Source: Lytechinus variegatus
Lineage: Eukaryota; Echinodermata; Echinoidea; Temnopleuroida; Toxopneustidae
NCBI RefSeq assembly: GCF_018143015.1
Contig: NC_054752.1
Span: forward strand, 6,807,216 to 6,871,215
Direction: 5' to 3'
Length of the DNA stretch: 64,000 nt
Shown here: in pieces, positions 1-11,924 of the stretch
How the letters are laid out: every line of letters begins with the position of its first letter
Position numbering within the stretch: position 1 is the stretch's first letter
Notes under the pieces: generated by a model
What the model was told of the DNA's origin: nothing
The model's input: only the letters and a program-made list of their open reading frames with translations
Databases searched by the model: none
Made by a program: the position numbers and the translations under genes

Positions 1-3000
1 TTAATATAAAATATCACAAAAAATCATCTGAAGTGACAAAGACAGATGCACAACTAATTAATTATTTAATTCACAAAACCCCTTAGAATAAGACAAATAA
101 CATGCTATGCTAGCAAAGATAGCACTTTAATATAACCTAACCTCTTATTCAAAACAATAGAAAATACATTGTTAACCAACTTTATAAACTATTGTTCAAA
201 ACTAACAGAATTGACAAAATAAGATAAATATCTTACCTATAATTCTGACCCAAAAATGAAGAAGCCTCTCTGCCTGCCCCATGAATGGGGTGCAGTGCAG
301 GAGTGAATTGGAGCAAAATCCTCTCTCCCTTTTATGCAGTTATCACTCTCCATTCACAGATGCTAAGCCTTGACCATAATTATCTACGTCATACAAGCTT
401 ATAGCTCTGGAATGTGATGTTTTGACCCAAAGACCATTCAGCATCACTCTTACCCAGAAAGAGTGTGAATCATATTCCTTGAAAAGCATGAAGATTGTTA
501 AATATTTCTACTTTCTACTACTTCCTGTGCACTTCCTGTGAAGGCATCTATTACTTACAGACAAATGATTAAGAGTAATGAAAATATATGAATTTTCAAT
601 AAACAGTTCATTTTGACCTGTTACATACTCCCCTACTTAATTGAGTGACGTCCCGGCACTCACTATACCAAATTATTACAAATTAAAGTCCTACTTTAGA
701 TAACACTACCCGGAGATACTTGTTCCCAGTTACAGAACAAGTCAATTTACAATTAATCATGGCCCTAAATATATAAAGCAAGTTATCTCCCGATACAGAA
801 TATAAAAAATCTCGGCAATAACACGGTATTGGCGAACCCGCACCACTAATACGAAGTTCCTGGTCTCGTGACGAGAATAAACACAGAAAACATATCTAGT
901 GCAAAAACTCAACTGTTTCAGTTTTCAAGTACACTCCTTATTATGTAATACTAGTATCATGTTGAGGTTCCTAGCATTAAACATTCCAAGTGCTTCCTAA
1001 CTGATCCTAACAGCTCCAGAGTTTATATCAACCAATTGTTTAGTTATCGACATAGACCTTCACAATCCATGTATCTCAACGAATAACAGACCATTATATA
1101 ATTATAGCCAGTAAATCAATCACTACAATGTCGTCCTTAAACCTCCCAAAATATACCTACTTATACTTTAAGCTGATCCAAATTGTTAAAGAATTACAAG
1201 ACAATAAACAAATAACAACAATTACCAGATGTTCCCCCAAATCTTAGCAATTTCCAATGGAACAATGGTTCACCAATATAACATATTGAAAAATCTCATC
1301 ACTTTTGACTAATTCTCTCAACTACCAATGCGTCCTTTCCGGCCTCGAAGGTTAACAGAAAAACAAAGGTAAAGAGAAAAGCCTTACTGCCCCAATAGTC
1401 ACTCCAGTATCCCTCTAATGCAATCCCGGTCTCAGATTGAGGTTCTCGAAATTAACATTGATACTTTATCCTGACTAAACCTAGCAGTACTCCTAGCCAA
1501 ATCCCAGTTACAAATCAGAAAGATCAGCATATTACAATATGGTAACCATTATAACACACAGACACATAAAAGTAAAACACTTTCATCAACACGTGGGCTC
1601 CCCTTCTTTTTCCAAAGTAGCCCCTAAAACTATCAAATACACATTCTGGATCAAACAATTACCATTAATTCACGCCATAGCTTAATTAAACCGAAGATCC
1701 AAAACAAAAATTAAAAAGTTAACAAACTTCAAGTATCAGACAAAGAAACGCCTCAACTATTCATTAGTTAATCATGTTTGCCAAACCCAGAGCTTACTCT
1801 GCACATACTGTACTCCCTCCTATCAACATATAAAATACTGGTGTCTCTGGCCTCCTACACCCCAATGTGTGGTTCCCATCCAACCAGCCAAAATTACTTA
1901 AGAAAGGGGGCATGGACTGTTCCAAAACACAGCATTACCATGACAACACAAAATTAACCTTCAACAGTACTCAGTATTCCCTTGACCAAAGCCATTTGAT
2001 CTGAAAACTTACAGGGTATCTCATAAAATACCTTCCCACTAGTATAAATCCCTATCAAATACATTGTAGCCTCATATTACTTTCAAACAAACTACATTTT
2101 GGCTACAACATTCACACTATGCACACACACAAATACATCTTAAAGCTACGTTCATATTTACAAATTCAAGATGTCCACGGATGAGCTCCTCAGATTGTCA
2201 GGGTTTGAACTTGGTTGTATCCAACGACGAACATCGATCCTGCTGACAACGCCACTTTGTAACATGCGGAAACTGATGTAGAAAGATGACACACGACACC
2301 ATTCCTTGTGTTTCGGTTCGTTTAATATCGATGAGTCGTTATATACAAATTCCAAAATTTCCTAGTACAGGAACGAAAGATAAAGAAATAAAAAAACCTG
2401 CAAAAACCAATGAGAATAAAACAATTAACTAGAATGATGATAATGTTTGAAAAAATGCACAAAATAGAAATATACACATATTTGCTTGTGACTCTAAGAT
2501 ATAACATTCATCAATATGACGTCAAGTAGACTCGTAATAATAAATGATAAACATGTTGTCTATATCCATTCATTAAAACTTATTCAATATTGCCTGAATT
2601 CAACTCATCTAATCACAAATTCAGTTCCTCCATCGTTATGGATAACTCTTCCAACAAATAAATGTGAAATTTACCAAACAACAATTTAAATATGCCAACA
2701 AATTAGCATTGAAATACAGTGGTTTATAAATGATAACCACTCACCCTGGCAATCTGGCCTAGAGGACCATATTTCCTCTCGTGATAGCCTCACCCGCTAC
2801 ACGAATGTCATGTCAAATACCTTTAAAAGGAAAGTAACAATTATTACACATAGTAAGCAATTATTGTAACCCTTTACTCTGAAACACAGAACTGAAACAT
2901 TGCATTAACAATTCAATAACCAAAATCTTCAACTCTAAAGATCATTCTACTAAATCGTTTTACTTTACGATTAGAACCGAACACATTTTATGTTTATAAC

Positions 3001-3659
3001 TACATACTACAATCAAGTATACAAGTACAAGTAATTAATATAAAATATCACAAAAAATCATCTGAAGTGACAAAGACAGATGCACAACTAATTAATTATT
3101 TAATTCACAAAACCCCTTAGAATAAGACAAATAACATGCTATGCTAGCAAAGATAGCACTTTAATATAACCTAACCTCTTATTCAAAACAATAGAAAATA
3201 CATTGTTAACCAACTTTATAAACTATTGTTCAAAACTAACAGAATTGACAAAATAAGATAAATATCTTACCTATAATTCTGACCCAAAAATGAAGAAGCC
3301 TCTCTGCCTGCCCCATGAATGGGGTGCAGTGCAGGAGTGAATTGGAGCAAAATCCTCTCTCCCTTTTATGCAGTTATCACTCTCCATTCACAGATGCTAA
3401 GCCTTGACCATAATTATCTACTTCATACAAGCTTATAGCTCTGGAATGTGATGTTTTGACCCAAAGACCATTCAGCATCACTCTATCCCAGAAAGAGTGT
3501 GAATCATATTTCTTGAAAAGCATGAAGATTGTTAAATATTTCTACTTTCTACTACTTCCTGTGCACTTCCTGTGAAGGCATCTATTACTTACAGACGAAT
3601 GATTAAGAGTAATGAAAATATATGAATTTTCAATAAACAGTTCATTTTGACCTGTTACA
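1..3659 (-). mobile_element. Non-autonomous LTR retrotransposon, long-LTR copy (left end outside window)
   Basis: Layout on the + strand is an incomplete LTR (1-625), a non-coding internal region (626-2257) and a complete LTR (2258-3659, 1402 bp). The LTR starts TGTAAC and ends GTTACA. Orientation is minus: reading that strand, a TGG-starting primer-binding-like site (2238-2256, TGGCGTTGTCAGCAGGATC) follows the LTR, and a purine tract (AGTAGGGGAGTA, about 627-639) precedes the far LTR. No gag or pol reading frame is visible in about 1.6 kb, so it must have relied on proteins from elsewhere. Positions 1-625 and 3035-3659 differ at only about five places, so the insertion is young. It lies upstream of exon 3 of ARF gene 1, presumably in intron 2, and antisense to it. 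Ty3-like membership is a guess from the purine tract and the short duplication of the sister copy. Confidence 0.8.
2258..3659 (-). repeat. 1402-bp LTR with two intron-like blocks
   Basis: On the minus strand the LTR carries a TATA-like CATAAAAGGG (about 3361-3370). Two blocks absent from the 592-bp LTRs at 22401-22992 and 24630-25221 follow. Block A (3270 down to 2821, 450 bp) starts GTAAGA and ends TTTTAAAG. Block B (2744 down to 2398, 347 bp) starts GTGAGT and ends TTTTTGCAG. Removing block A leaves AATTATAG joined to GTATTTGAC; the short LTR has AATTATCG joined to GTATTTGAC. Removing block B leaves GCCAGG joined to a T-rich run, as in the short LTR, although sequence beyond that join is more diverged. 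This fits two introns in a 5' leader (R-U5). Confidence 0.65.
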
Positions 3660-4109
3660 CATGTAGCACCAACCAAAACCTTGACTACTCAAATCTGGCT
3701 AGGTTCCTCAGCCATAATGCAACATTCTAAGCCATGTAGTCTCTGAATATAAGCCCACTTGACGCATTAATTAACTTCTCAATACATTCATATTTTATAT
3801 AGTTACCAATAAGCATATCAATTACTTTTCCTTTCAAAATGTTAAAGATCCTCTATTCAAATGAAATGATATGCTAAGTTATTCTTTGTATTGTTCATAG
3901 TTATATTTTAAGACCATACATGTATTTCAAACACACAGTTTGCTCCCCTTTATTTGATACATTTGCCTGATTTCTGGCCCTGACAGCTCCATATTTCATT
4001 CTTTTTCAGGCAGGCTTCTATATTGTACTGGCCACATTGGGCTTTATCTACATGGGACCCCAAACCCTCTTTACCTGCATCTCCACCTTTGCCTTCCTCA
4101 TTTAAGGAC

Positions 4110-4415
4110 TTTTAGGCCCGTTTTCTGAGGTCAGACCATGGGCTAAAACTGTTTGAAAATTATGGGAAGCCACATTTCAATATTTTGTTTACATTGGATG
4201 TTTCTCATGTTTACCGCAGTGCTCTTTCCTCATTCTTTCCTATTTCTTAATTTATTTTCATCCTCCCCAGACAGTTTAGTATGTCATATGAGCCGATATA
4301 TCAAACCTCTCCCAATAGGGTTTTATGTCACAACTTGCTATCCATAGTTAAACCACAACTTTAAACCAGAGTTTTATTTAAACCTGAGTTTAGAATGCGA
4401 GCCTTAGAGACTGTT
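4110..4415. repeat. Dispersed repeat related to the sequence flanking the 43.1-kb fold-back element
   Basis: Includes a stretch reading AGACCATGGGCTAAA, later AAAATTATGGGAAGCCA, and ends near CTATCCATAGTTAAACCACAACTTTAAACC (broken here for description; 4338-4368). The sequence around the fold-back element (42890-43132 joined to 48121-48180) matches it in the same order. No coding potential was seen; a 64-codon frame across it is not convincing. Confidence 0.55.
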
Positions 4416-4454
4416 GATATGCTGGTTATTTCCTATTTTCATTTTTTTGTGTAG

Positions 4455-4579
4455 GTCTGATTTTTGTTGTAGACAGCAATGACAGAGAGCGCGTCACTGA
4501 AGCCAAAGAGGAGTTAAATCGTATGCTTAATGAAGATGAACTCAGAGATGCTCATCTACTGGTGTTTGCTAACAAACAG
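4455..4579 (+). CDS. ARF gene 1, exon 3
   Basis: 125 nt, starts in phase 1 and ends in phase 0. Encodes [14 protein letters not shown] through FANKQ. It differs from exon 3 of gene 2 at 11 of 125 bases, and at only one of the last 60. Confidence 0.88.
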
Positions 4580-5646
4580 GTAATATCTTGTAATTTCAAG
4601 GACTATGTTCAAGGGGGCGTGGAAATGGCGGGGGGGGGGGGGCTGCGGGGGCTTCAGCCCCCACACTTTTTTTTGACCAAACAGATATTAGATGAAATGG
4701 GTATAGCCTAAATGAAAATCAAACAAAGTGTGAAAGGGACTAAATGACAAGTATGACAAAAGTAGACAAATTTATTGTGGACGAACTAGGATTAGACCAT
4801 GAGATGAGAACACATGGAAAGAATACTCAACGGGTGTAGACCAATGGGCAAATTACCATTTAAAAATACTAGTAGCATATCCTTTTCTCAACATCAACGT
4901 AATGTCACACACACACAGTCAAGGTTTTGAGGAACTGCATGAGTAGGGTATATATCTCCTGTTTTGTATCCCCGTTGAGGACAGCTTGAAGCTTTAATCG
5001 AGTCCCCAGTTTTCTGAAAAGAGGGAAAAAAGGGAATTACACAATATCTGGAAATCTTAAGATTTCCATGAATACTTTCTGTTACTTTCTGATATTAAGT
5101 TTATTGTGATTTTGATTTGTTTACTTTTATGTATTTAGTATTTACATTTTTTTTCTCATATATGTTCATTTTGTTGACGATTTTTATGTGATATTGTTTT
5201 GTCATGTTTTTAATTTCTGTTGATACAGGGCCCCTTGGTCGAGCAGTTCTTGTAACTGAAAGGGCTACCCTGTTAAAATAAAACGACAAATAAATCTTCA
5301 AGAATCCTCAGGCACATAGTTTTTATTCAAACATGCAGATACTTTGCTTTTCGTTTTGTTGTATTCTAAGCGAACTTATTTTGAAATCATTGCCACAACC
5401 GACATTAATTACAGTCGTTTTTTTAGTAATGATGACATGTAAGAACATTTCTTCATTTTGTGTGTGTTATTATGTACGCTATTGCAGGATCTTCCCAATG
5501 CGATGAGTACATCCGATTTAAGTAATGCCCTTGGTCTGTCAAATCTGCACGGCCGAAGTTGGTACATCACCGGAACGTGTGCAACCACGGGGGACGGACT
5601 TTACGAAGGCCTAGACTGGTTATCGAGTCGAGTCAAACAGAAATAG
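4455..5646 (+). CDS. ARF-family small GTPase, gene 1 (partial: exons 3 and 4)
   Basis: Last two coding exons of an ADP-ribosylation factor, a small GTPase that recruits vesicle coats and lipid-modifying enzymes to Golgi and endosome membranes. Exons are 4455-4579 (preceded by TGTAG, followed by GTAATA) and 5488-5646 (preceded by TTGCAG, stop TAG). Together they encode residues equivalent to about 87-180 of a 180-residue ARF. The guanine-specificity loop NKQD spans the exon junction (FANKQ, then DLPNAM), and the TCAT motif that contacts the base is present near the C terminus. P-loop and switches would be in exons 1-2, which were not found in 1-4454 and presumably lie left of the window. An AATAAA at about 5719 may be the poly(A) signal. 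It could be a decayed copy if exons 1-2 are missing, but both exons seen are open with good splice sites. Confidence 0.85.
5488..5646 (+). CDS. ARF gene 1, exon 4 with stop
   Basis: 159 nt including TAG. Encodes [17 protein letters not shown] and onward, with [17 protein letters not shown] near the C terminus. About 54 of 159 bases differ from exon 4 of gene 2. Confidence 0.88.
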   Translation, partial: DLPNAMSTSDLSNALGLSNLHGRSWYITGTCATTGDGLYEGLDWLSSRVKQK

Positions 5647-5724
5647 TGCATAACAGGCAATTACGGTGTGAACTTTGTGGCTGAATAACCAACCGCAAAG
5701 TTTTAAATGCATTCATGCAATAAA

Positions 5725-6438
5725 ATGACAAATAAACTCTTAAAAGGTATCTGATCAGGAATTCTAACTGCTTGAAGTATTATAGTAAAACATACATACA
5801 TGCAAAATCTTTGGCATACAGTATGTGTTGTCCATTGATTCAGTGTAGGGACTCATTTCCTAAAGAATTACATGTACAGCTGTGGTTACTTTGCCTTTGT
5901 TTAATACAATGGAAACCTTGATTGTGATTGGCTGCTGAACCCTGTTACCATGGTTACTGGACAGTGGCAAATTTACAATAACTTGTTATAAGGTAGGCCC
6001 CAGAACCCTGCAATATGAAAAAAATATAATCAATAATTACTAACTTTCGATACAAGGTATGACATAGTTACTGTCCTGATGAAGCCCTATGGGTGAAAAT
6101 TTGAACAAAATTTGTCTCTCTATGGTTGTTTTATTCACCTTCTATTTTGTGTGCCATACTTACATTGACAATCACATTTAATCGGGAATTGATTATTTCT
6201 TTCCTGCTACTTGGTGCAGGCATAATTACATATATGTTATTACATGTACCTTTAAACAACTTGCATGTAAAATGCAGGGAGATTATTCTTTATGGAAAGA
6301 GTACTACGCCCAGATAATGAAATATATAGTAGGACATACACATACATGTATGTCATTAGCGAAGTGTAATATTCAGATATTGTTGTAAGCTGATGCTATC
6401 GGCTTCTCTGCTCCGGTGACCACTGTGCTATGTTGTTA
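5725..6438. other. Intergenic, nothing recognised
   Basis: AT-rich sequence downstream of ARF gene 1. No coding exon, RNA gene or repeat boundary was identified. Confidence 0.4.
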
Positions 6439-7044
6439 TTAAAGGTCAAGTCCATCCCAGAAAAATGTTGATTTGAATAAATTTAGAAAAATCAAACCAG
6501 CATAATGCTGAAAATTTCATAAAAGTCGGATGTAAAATAAGAAAGTTATGGCTATTTAAAGTTTCGCTTATTTTTCACATAACAGTAATATGCAGAACTC
6601 GGTGTCATGCGAATGAGTCAGTCAATGATGTCCATCACTCACTATTCTGTTTTTATCATTTGAATTATACAATATTTCATTTTTTAAAGATTTGACAATA
6701 AGGACCATACTTTTTGCCTGAACCATATAGTATTAAACAATGCTAATTCCACATGTTCAGGGAGAAATTAATCATTGTTTCACTTGACAATGAGGAGAAA
6801 ATTAGAATATTTCATATAATGAAATACAAAAGAAATAGTGAGTGGATGACGTCATCAGTCTCCTCATTTGCATACTGACCAGGATGTGCATATAACTGTT
6901 TTGTGAAATTAAGCAAAATTTTAAATGTCATAAGTTTCTTATTTTACAATACATCTGATTTTGATGAAATTTTCAGTGTTATGCTCATTGGATTTTCTCT
7001 TTTTATTCAAATGAACTTTTTGTTGGGGTGGACTTGTCCTTTAA
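6439..7044. mobile_element. TTAA-flanked MITE, family A
   Basis: Long terminal inverted repeats begin AGGTCAAGTCCA on the left and end TGGACTTGTCCT on the right, bounded by TTAA on each side (6439-6442 and 7041-7044). The inverted arms extend inward more than 100 bp with some divergence. No transposase frame. TTAA duplications suggest mobilisation by a piggyBac-type transposase, by inference only. Related copies are at 29502-30103 and 39010-39526. Confidence 0.75.
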
Positions 7045-7140
7045 AGGGCCAAGCAACTGACAAATCATGGGGAAATACAAAACTTGCAAAAGGCCAATTG
7101 ACTTGCATAATATAAACCGTCCATCATGAGCGCCCGTCGG

Positions 7141-7245
7141 ACTAATGCGATAATAGTTCGGACAGCACGAATTTGACTAATGCGATAATAGTTCGGATAA
7201 TAGTTCGGACTAATGCGATAATAGTTCGGACAGCACGAATTTGAC
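7141..7245. repeat. Short tandem repeat
   Basis: Three partial units of about 35 bp containing ACTAATGCGATAATAGTTCGG and CAGCACGAATTTG, with a shortened middle copy. No function apparent. Confidence 0.7.
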
Positions 7246-7859
7246 CGAACTCGTGATGGTTATTACTTCGGATCATCGCTGTTCCAGTTTTCAACAATCC
7301 CAATTCCTAGACTCGTGGCAGGTCTCTTGATTGCAAAACCAAAATAAATAACCACTGTGAAGTTACATGATTCAAAGTGAAAACACGCAGTTTACATCTG
7401 GTCGGTTAGTCTATTACTCTCAAGACCTCCCAGACATGCCGGCGTCTATTACATAACACCCCCAGACATGCAGCCGAGTAGAATCCCTTCTCTGTTCTGA
7501 GATAAGCCTTGATTTCCCCATGATTTGTCAATGAAAGGTCGCTTTAATGTCAAGTGGGAATATGCTGAGTTCCAATACACTCGCAGCTTCCCTCAAGAAG
7601 GGGGAATGTATTGTAGGTATTTGTGCCAAACAGTGCCATACCATAGAAGATTAACTCTGATAAAATCTCTGCGAAGCCACGAATTTCAAACTTGCATTTA
7701 CATTGTATTATATAATATGTTTCCTATATGTTTCCTGTGGTTCTTTCATCATGTTTTAATGATGAAGAGAACTATTCCAGGCATTATTCCCAGTCAGGTA
7801 TGACTTATTTGAGTGTCAAATGAGCTGACTTCTTGAATTTGTAGGCCTAGAGAAGTTTA

Positions 7860-8240
7860 TTTCCAATCGATCTAATGCCAATTGGTCTATTTACCAAGTC
7901 GACTACTTTCATTTGGTCTATCATCAATTTGTCCAGTATCCACATGGTTTAATTGCCATTTCGTCCACTCACCATAATTTCATAATAACCGTTTCCAATA
8001 ACCATTTAGTCCATAAACCAGTTGGTCTAATTGGATAAGTATTAATGGGACAAAATGAATGAAAAGAAAATGGGTATTAGACCAACTGGCTAATAAGACG
8101 AAATGGTCATAGACAAACTGATGTTTAGACAAAGTGATTATTGGACCAACTGGTTGTTTATAGACAAATATTGATGGATGGAATGGCATTAGACGAAATG
8201 AAGGTAGACCATGTGATGAGTGGATGAGACGGTAATAAAC
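7860..8240. repeat. Degenerate fold-back of short motifs around GGTCTAAT / ATTAGACC
   Basis: The left half repeats loosely spaced copies of TTGGTCTA, CATTTCGTCCA and similar; the right half repeats their complements (ATTAGACCAACTGG, GACGAAATGG). The centre is near 8050. This resembles a diverged fold-back repeat and carries no convincing gene. Confidence 0.6.
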
Positions 8241-8260
8241 AAATCGGCAGTTTACGGTTT

Positions 8261-9320
8261 AACCTGTCATGATAGGCTATCCATAAATTTCAACCACAGT
8301 TTGAATTATACCATAAGAATATAGTTAAAGTTTAATATATATATTGTACAATGAAATTGTGACTCGCTTGACATTTATAACAAATTTCAATTTGGGTTAA
8401 ATACTCAAATCTTTTTTTTCCATTAGTTTAATTTGAATTATGGACAATCTAGATTGACACACAATAATTTTGAATTTACAGTCAGTTTTTGAGGGAGATA
8501 TTTTGATTTGTTTATGACTCGCTTGAGGTGACATTATTCAAGATTCCTCATCTTATATTTGACTAGAATTTCCTCACAAGCTGCTCATCAGATTTAGATA
8601 AAAAAAATTTGGAGATTATTTTGACCTTTGAGCATGAGAAAATACTGTGTGAGTTTCATGTGACTGGCCAGCTTACATTAACTTACCAACCACCTTTTAA
8701 GCGATTTTCAAAATGTTAGTTCTAAGACCCAAATTGCCTGCTATGGCTTCTAGATAGATTGATATTTTTTTCTGATGATTTATTATCAGTTTTGATAGAC
8801 CTAAATGTACACATATTATAAAGCATAATGTTTTGATATTTGATATTCTTAATATATTCACTTCTATTCGTGAGATAATTTTGAAAATTGAAATATATAT
8901 GTATAACAGTGATTGTCAATGATTACGGTATGTAGCGAAATTATTCTAATACAACTGTATGTTGTGGCTTGTAGAAATAATCCGGAAAGCAGCAATTGAA
9001 GCAAAACTGGAATAGAATATGTTTTTGCATTATTGACAAGTTATGTGATTGTATTACTTTTTGTTTGACTTTGATTATTTATCAAATGAAAAGGTTATGA
9101 CAGTCTCCTTATAGTTGCATTTTGGGGGGCACATAAAAAGTATATGGAGTAATTAAAAGGCATTCTTGGTTATTTTGCTTTAATTAGATAATAAACAGTG
9201 TATTTGTATCCTATTTTAAAAATAATATGTTCCCTTATTTGGAGAAAAGTTCTTCTAAGGGAAAGCATTCAATGAAAGGTGAGCAAAATCAAAAAGCGGA
9301 TTGGTGAAAGTTTGAATTAT
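8261..9320. other. Intergenic, nothing recognised
   Basis: AT-rich sequence. Short frames are not conserved-looking and no splice-bounded exon was found. Confidence 0.4.
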
Positions 9321-9328
9321 ACTGGATT

Positions 9329-9879
9329 CCCGGGGGGGCCACTTCCATTCACGAGTGGATACCATGCGCGACCATGGGGTCTCGAAAAGCACCCTAAACA
9401 CGTAATTTCCATATTTTGAAAATGCACCCCTTAACAAGTATTGGCGTGTGAAACCCTACCCTTAACAAGTATTGGAAACAAAACGATACTCTTGGCAAAT
9501 ATTCCCTGAAATGAACCCCTAAACAAGTACAGGAATGTTTTATTGTTACGTGTCCTTCGGTCGTCGGCTTTACCTTATTTGGTTTAGTGCGACCCCACCT
9601 TCTACACCTCGCACAAATAGGACTCTAAACACGTAGTGTTGGGGCAAAAAGGACATCCTTTATAAAACATTCTAATTTTGTTTTATCATCCCCGCAAATT
9701 CGACCCTAAACACGTAATTTTCCGAGCGAAATAGATACCCTTTTTTCATTATTTTTGTGTTTTTGACACCCTTATCACGTTACGTACGTAACGTGCCCTA
9801 TCGTGAAAAGGACATCCTTTTTACGTGTTTTTTTGGTCGCGCATGGTATCCACTCGTCAATGTAAGTGGCCCCCCCGGG
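9329..9879. mobile_element. Non-autonomous DNA transposon with 8-bp target duplication (copy 1)
   Basis: 551 bp. Termini are CCCGGGGGGGCCAC and its complement GTGGCCCCCCCGGG; similarity of the ends continues to about 45 bp (GAGTGGATACCATGCGCGAC). The flanks carry an exact 8-bp duplication ACTGGATT (9321-9328 and 9880-9887). The interior repeats phrases such as CCCTAAACACGTA and CCCTTAACAAGTATTGG. No transposase. Eight-bp duplications occur with hAT and P-type elements; the family is not assigned. A second copy is at 53111-57266 and a remnant at about 42605-42850. Confidence 0.85.
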
Positions 9880-9887
9880 ACTGGATT

Positions 9888-11357
9888 TAAGGTAAAAATT
9901 ATTTTTCAAGCAGCACATAGCTGTATATCACATGTAAACCAATCATTCATTGTTTTTCATATTCAGAAATACACGTTCCAGTAATTTACCTACTCCATCT
10001 TAAGTTGAAATATAACCCTGAAATATTCTGCCAATATGTTGAACTCTTGCCAGCTGATACAATCCCTATATTTCTTTTTTTTAAGCCAGGTATCTATTAA
10101 TGCAACTTTTTTTATTGGATTTTATCCCAAGCAGTAGTGAAATTGTTTAAAAAAATAAACTTTTTACCATTAAAAAAAAAGATAAAATACAAATTCTGCA
10201 CAGCACATTAGCGGACAAGCGGATGTATACAAATTATTGCACAGAATCTCCTGCAGGCAGTTTGCAATAAACCAGGATATTTTTTTTAATTGATTATTCA
10301 CAGACAGACTAAGCGATTGAGTGTCAAATGAGCTGATAAATGCACTTCCTGTGTTTGAGATCTTTGCCACCACTGGCTATCCACAAGATACAAGATTAAT
10401 TAAAAACATCTGATTGCAGCTAAAAAGCTGAATTGACAGATGTTTTACAATAAAAAAACCCAACAAAATTAACAAATAAGATGTATACCAAATCAATCAA
10501 GAAATTTACAGAAATTACAATTTAAATTCAAATTATTATGGTATTCTCAAGGAAATAGTGGTAATGTATGAAGATAATTTTTGAAAATCTATAAGAAGAT
10601 GCATATTAACTAAAGATTTGAAAGATGTTTGAGAAGGTTGAGCAGAACTATAGCAGAAATTATGATGCCAAATGTATATATAAAAATAACCAATGAATAA
10701 ACAAAATTTTGTTTGAACCCGTCTATTAGAAGCATTGTAAAACTTAAAGAAACCATAATGTAGGACCAGATTTTGAATTAACCCAAGTTCAGAATATGGG
10801 CCAAGATGATTGAACTTTTGATTTTTTTCTCTTTTTTTTTGTTTTGCTTGTTTTTGTCCTGCTTATATTTAGTATTTTGATTTACTTCACACAATAGGCT
10901 TCATTTTATTGTAGCTGTCTTTAGGGGCAAACAGCTTTTATATGACATTCCGTGTGTAGTGTGTACATGTGCATGTATAAATGTAATGTTCATTACGTTT
11001 GTCTTCATCTGTTGGCTTTATTTTACATTCACTTTCATCAATTATTTTTAGGCCTTTTTAAAGTAATAACCTGAAGTCATTTCCTCGTATTTTGGGCACC
11101 GTTCTCTCTCGAAACCCTTTTTTTTCCTATTGATGCTATTTTAATATATAGTGTATGTATGTCGGTGAAATGCCGACAGATTTGTATGCATATGTTGTAG
11201 CTGACTGTATTTTGAATTGAGGCTTATGTTTCTGGAAAGAAACATTTATTTGACATGTCCACTCAAAATAAAGATTGTTTTTATTAAACTCCAAGGCTGT
11301 AGTGTGATTGTGTGATGCCATGTTTTGGATAGTTCATTCTATTGTAGATCATTTGAA
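9888..11357. other. Intergenic, mostly unassigned
   Basis: AT-rich sequence with many A/T homopolymers. Positions about 10765-10805 resemble the end of the dispersed repeat seen at 4110-4415. No coding exon was identified. Confidence 0.4.
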
Positions 11358-11863
11358 TTAAAGGGGAAGTTCACCCTGAAGAAAACTTTGTTGTAAAAAT
11401 AGCAGAAAAAATAGTCAAAAATATTGGTGAAGGTTTGAGGAAAATCTGTTAAAGAGTAAGAAAGTTTTTAGAGTTCAAAATTTGGGATTTGTGACGTCAT
11501 AAACGAGCAGCTGCCCCATGTGTTATGTAATACAAAATGTATGAATTTCAAATTTTGTATGGTTCCTGATGACTTAATTTTGTTTTCTTATCATGATCGG
11601 GTGTGAAATGATTTGTCTATTGATATACAAAAGTTACAGTGAAAACCATTTTCAATTTTCTGAGAAAATGACATTTCATTGATTTTTTTACCATTCGCTA
11701 TGTAGGAATGCTGCTCGCATATCACGTCACAAATCAAATAATTGAAATTCTAATAACTTTTTAATTATTTGTTGAATTTTTCTCAAACCTTCGGCAATAT
11801 TTTTTATTATTTTTTCTGCTATTTTTACAATAAACTTTTTGTCAGGGTGAACTTCCCCTTTAA
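11358..11863. mobile_element. TTAA-flanked MITE, family B
   Basis: Terminal inverted repeats begin AGGGGAAGTTCACCCTGA and end GTCAGGGTGAACTTCCCCT, between TTAA at 11358-11361 and 11860-11863. The inner arms match for over 100 bp (AATAGCAGAAAAAATA; AAGGTTTGAG; GTGACGTCA). Frames read through the arms on both strands are inverted-repeat by-products. A truncated relative is at about 57275-57640. Confidence 0.75.
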
Positions 11864-11924
11864 AGCCTTTAGTTTTGGTAAAAATCCCCCCAAAGTGCAT
11901 GCCAAATTGATATCCCATTTCTAT

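Noticed and set aside
1-4454. Exons 1 and 2 of ARF gene 1
   Set aside because: Looked for P-loop and WDVGGQ coding sequence and found none; the region is an LTR element and a dispersed repeat.
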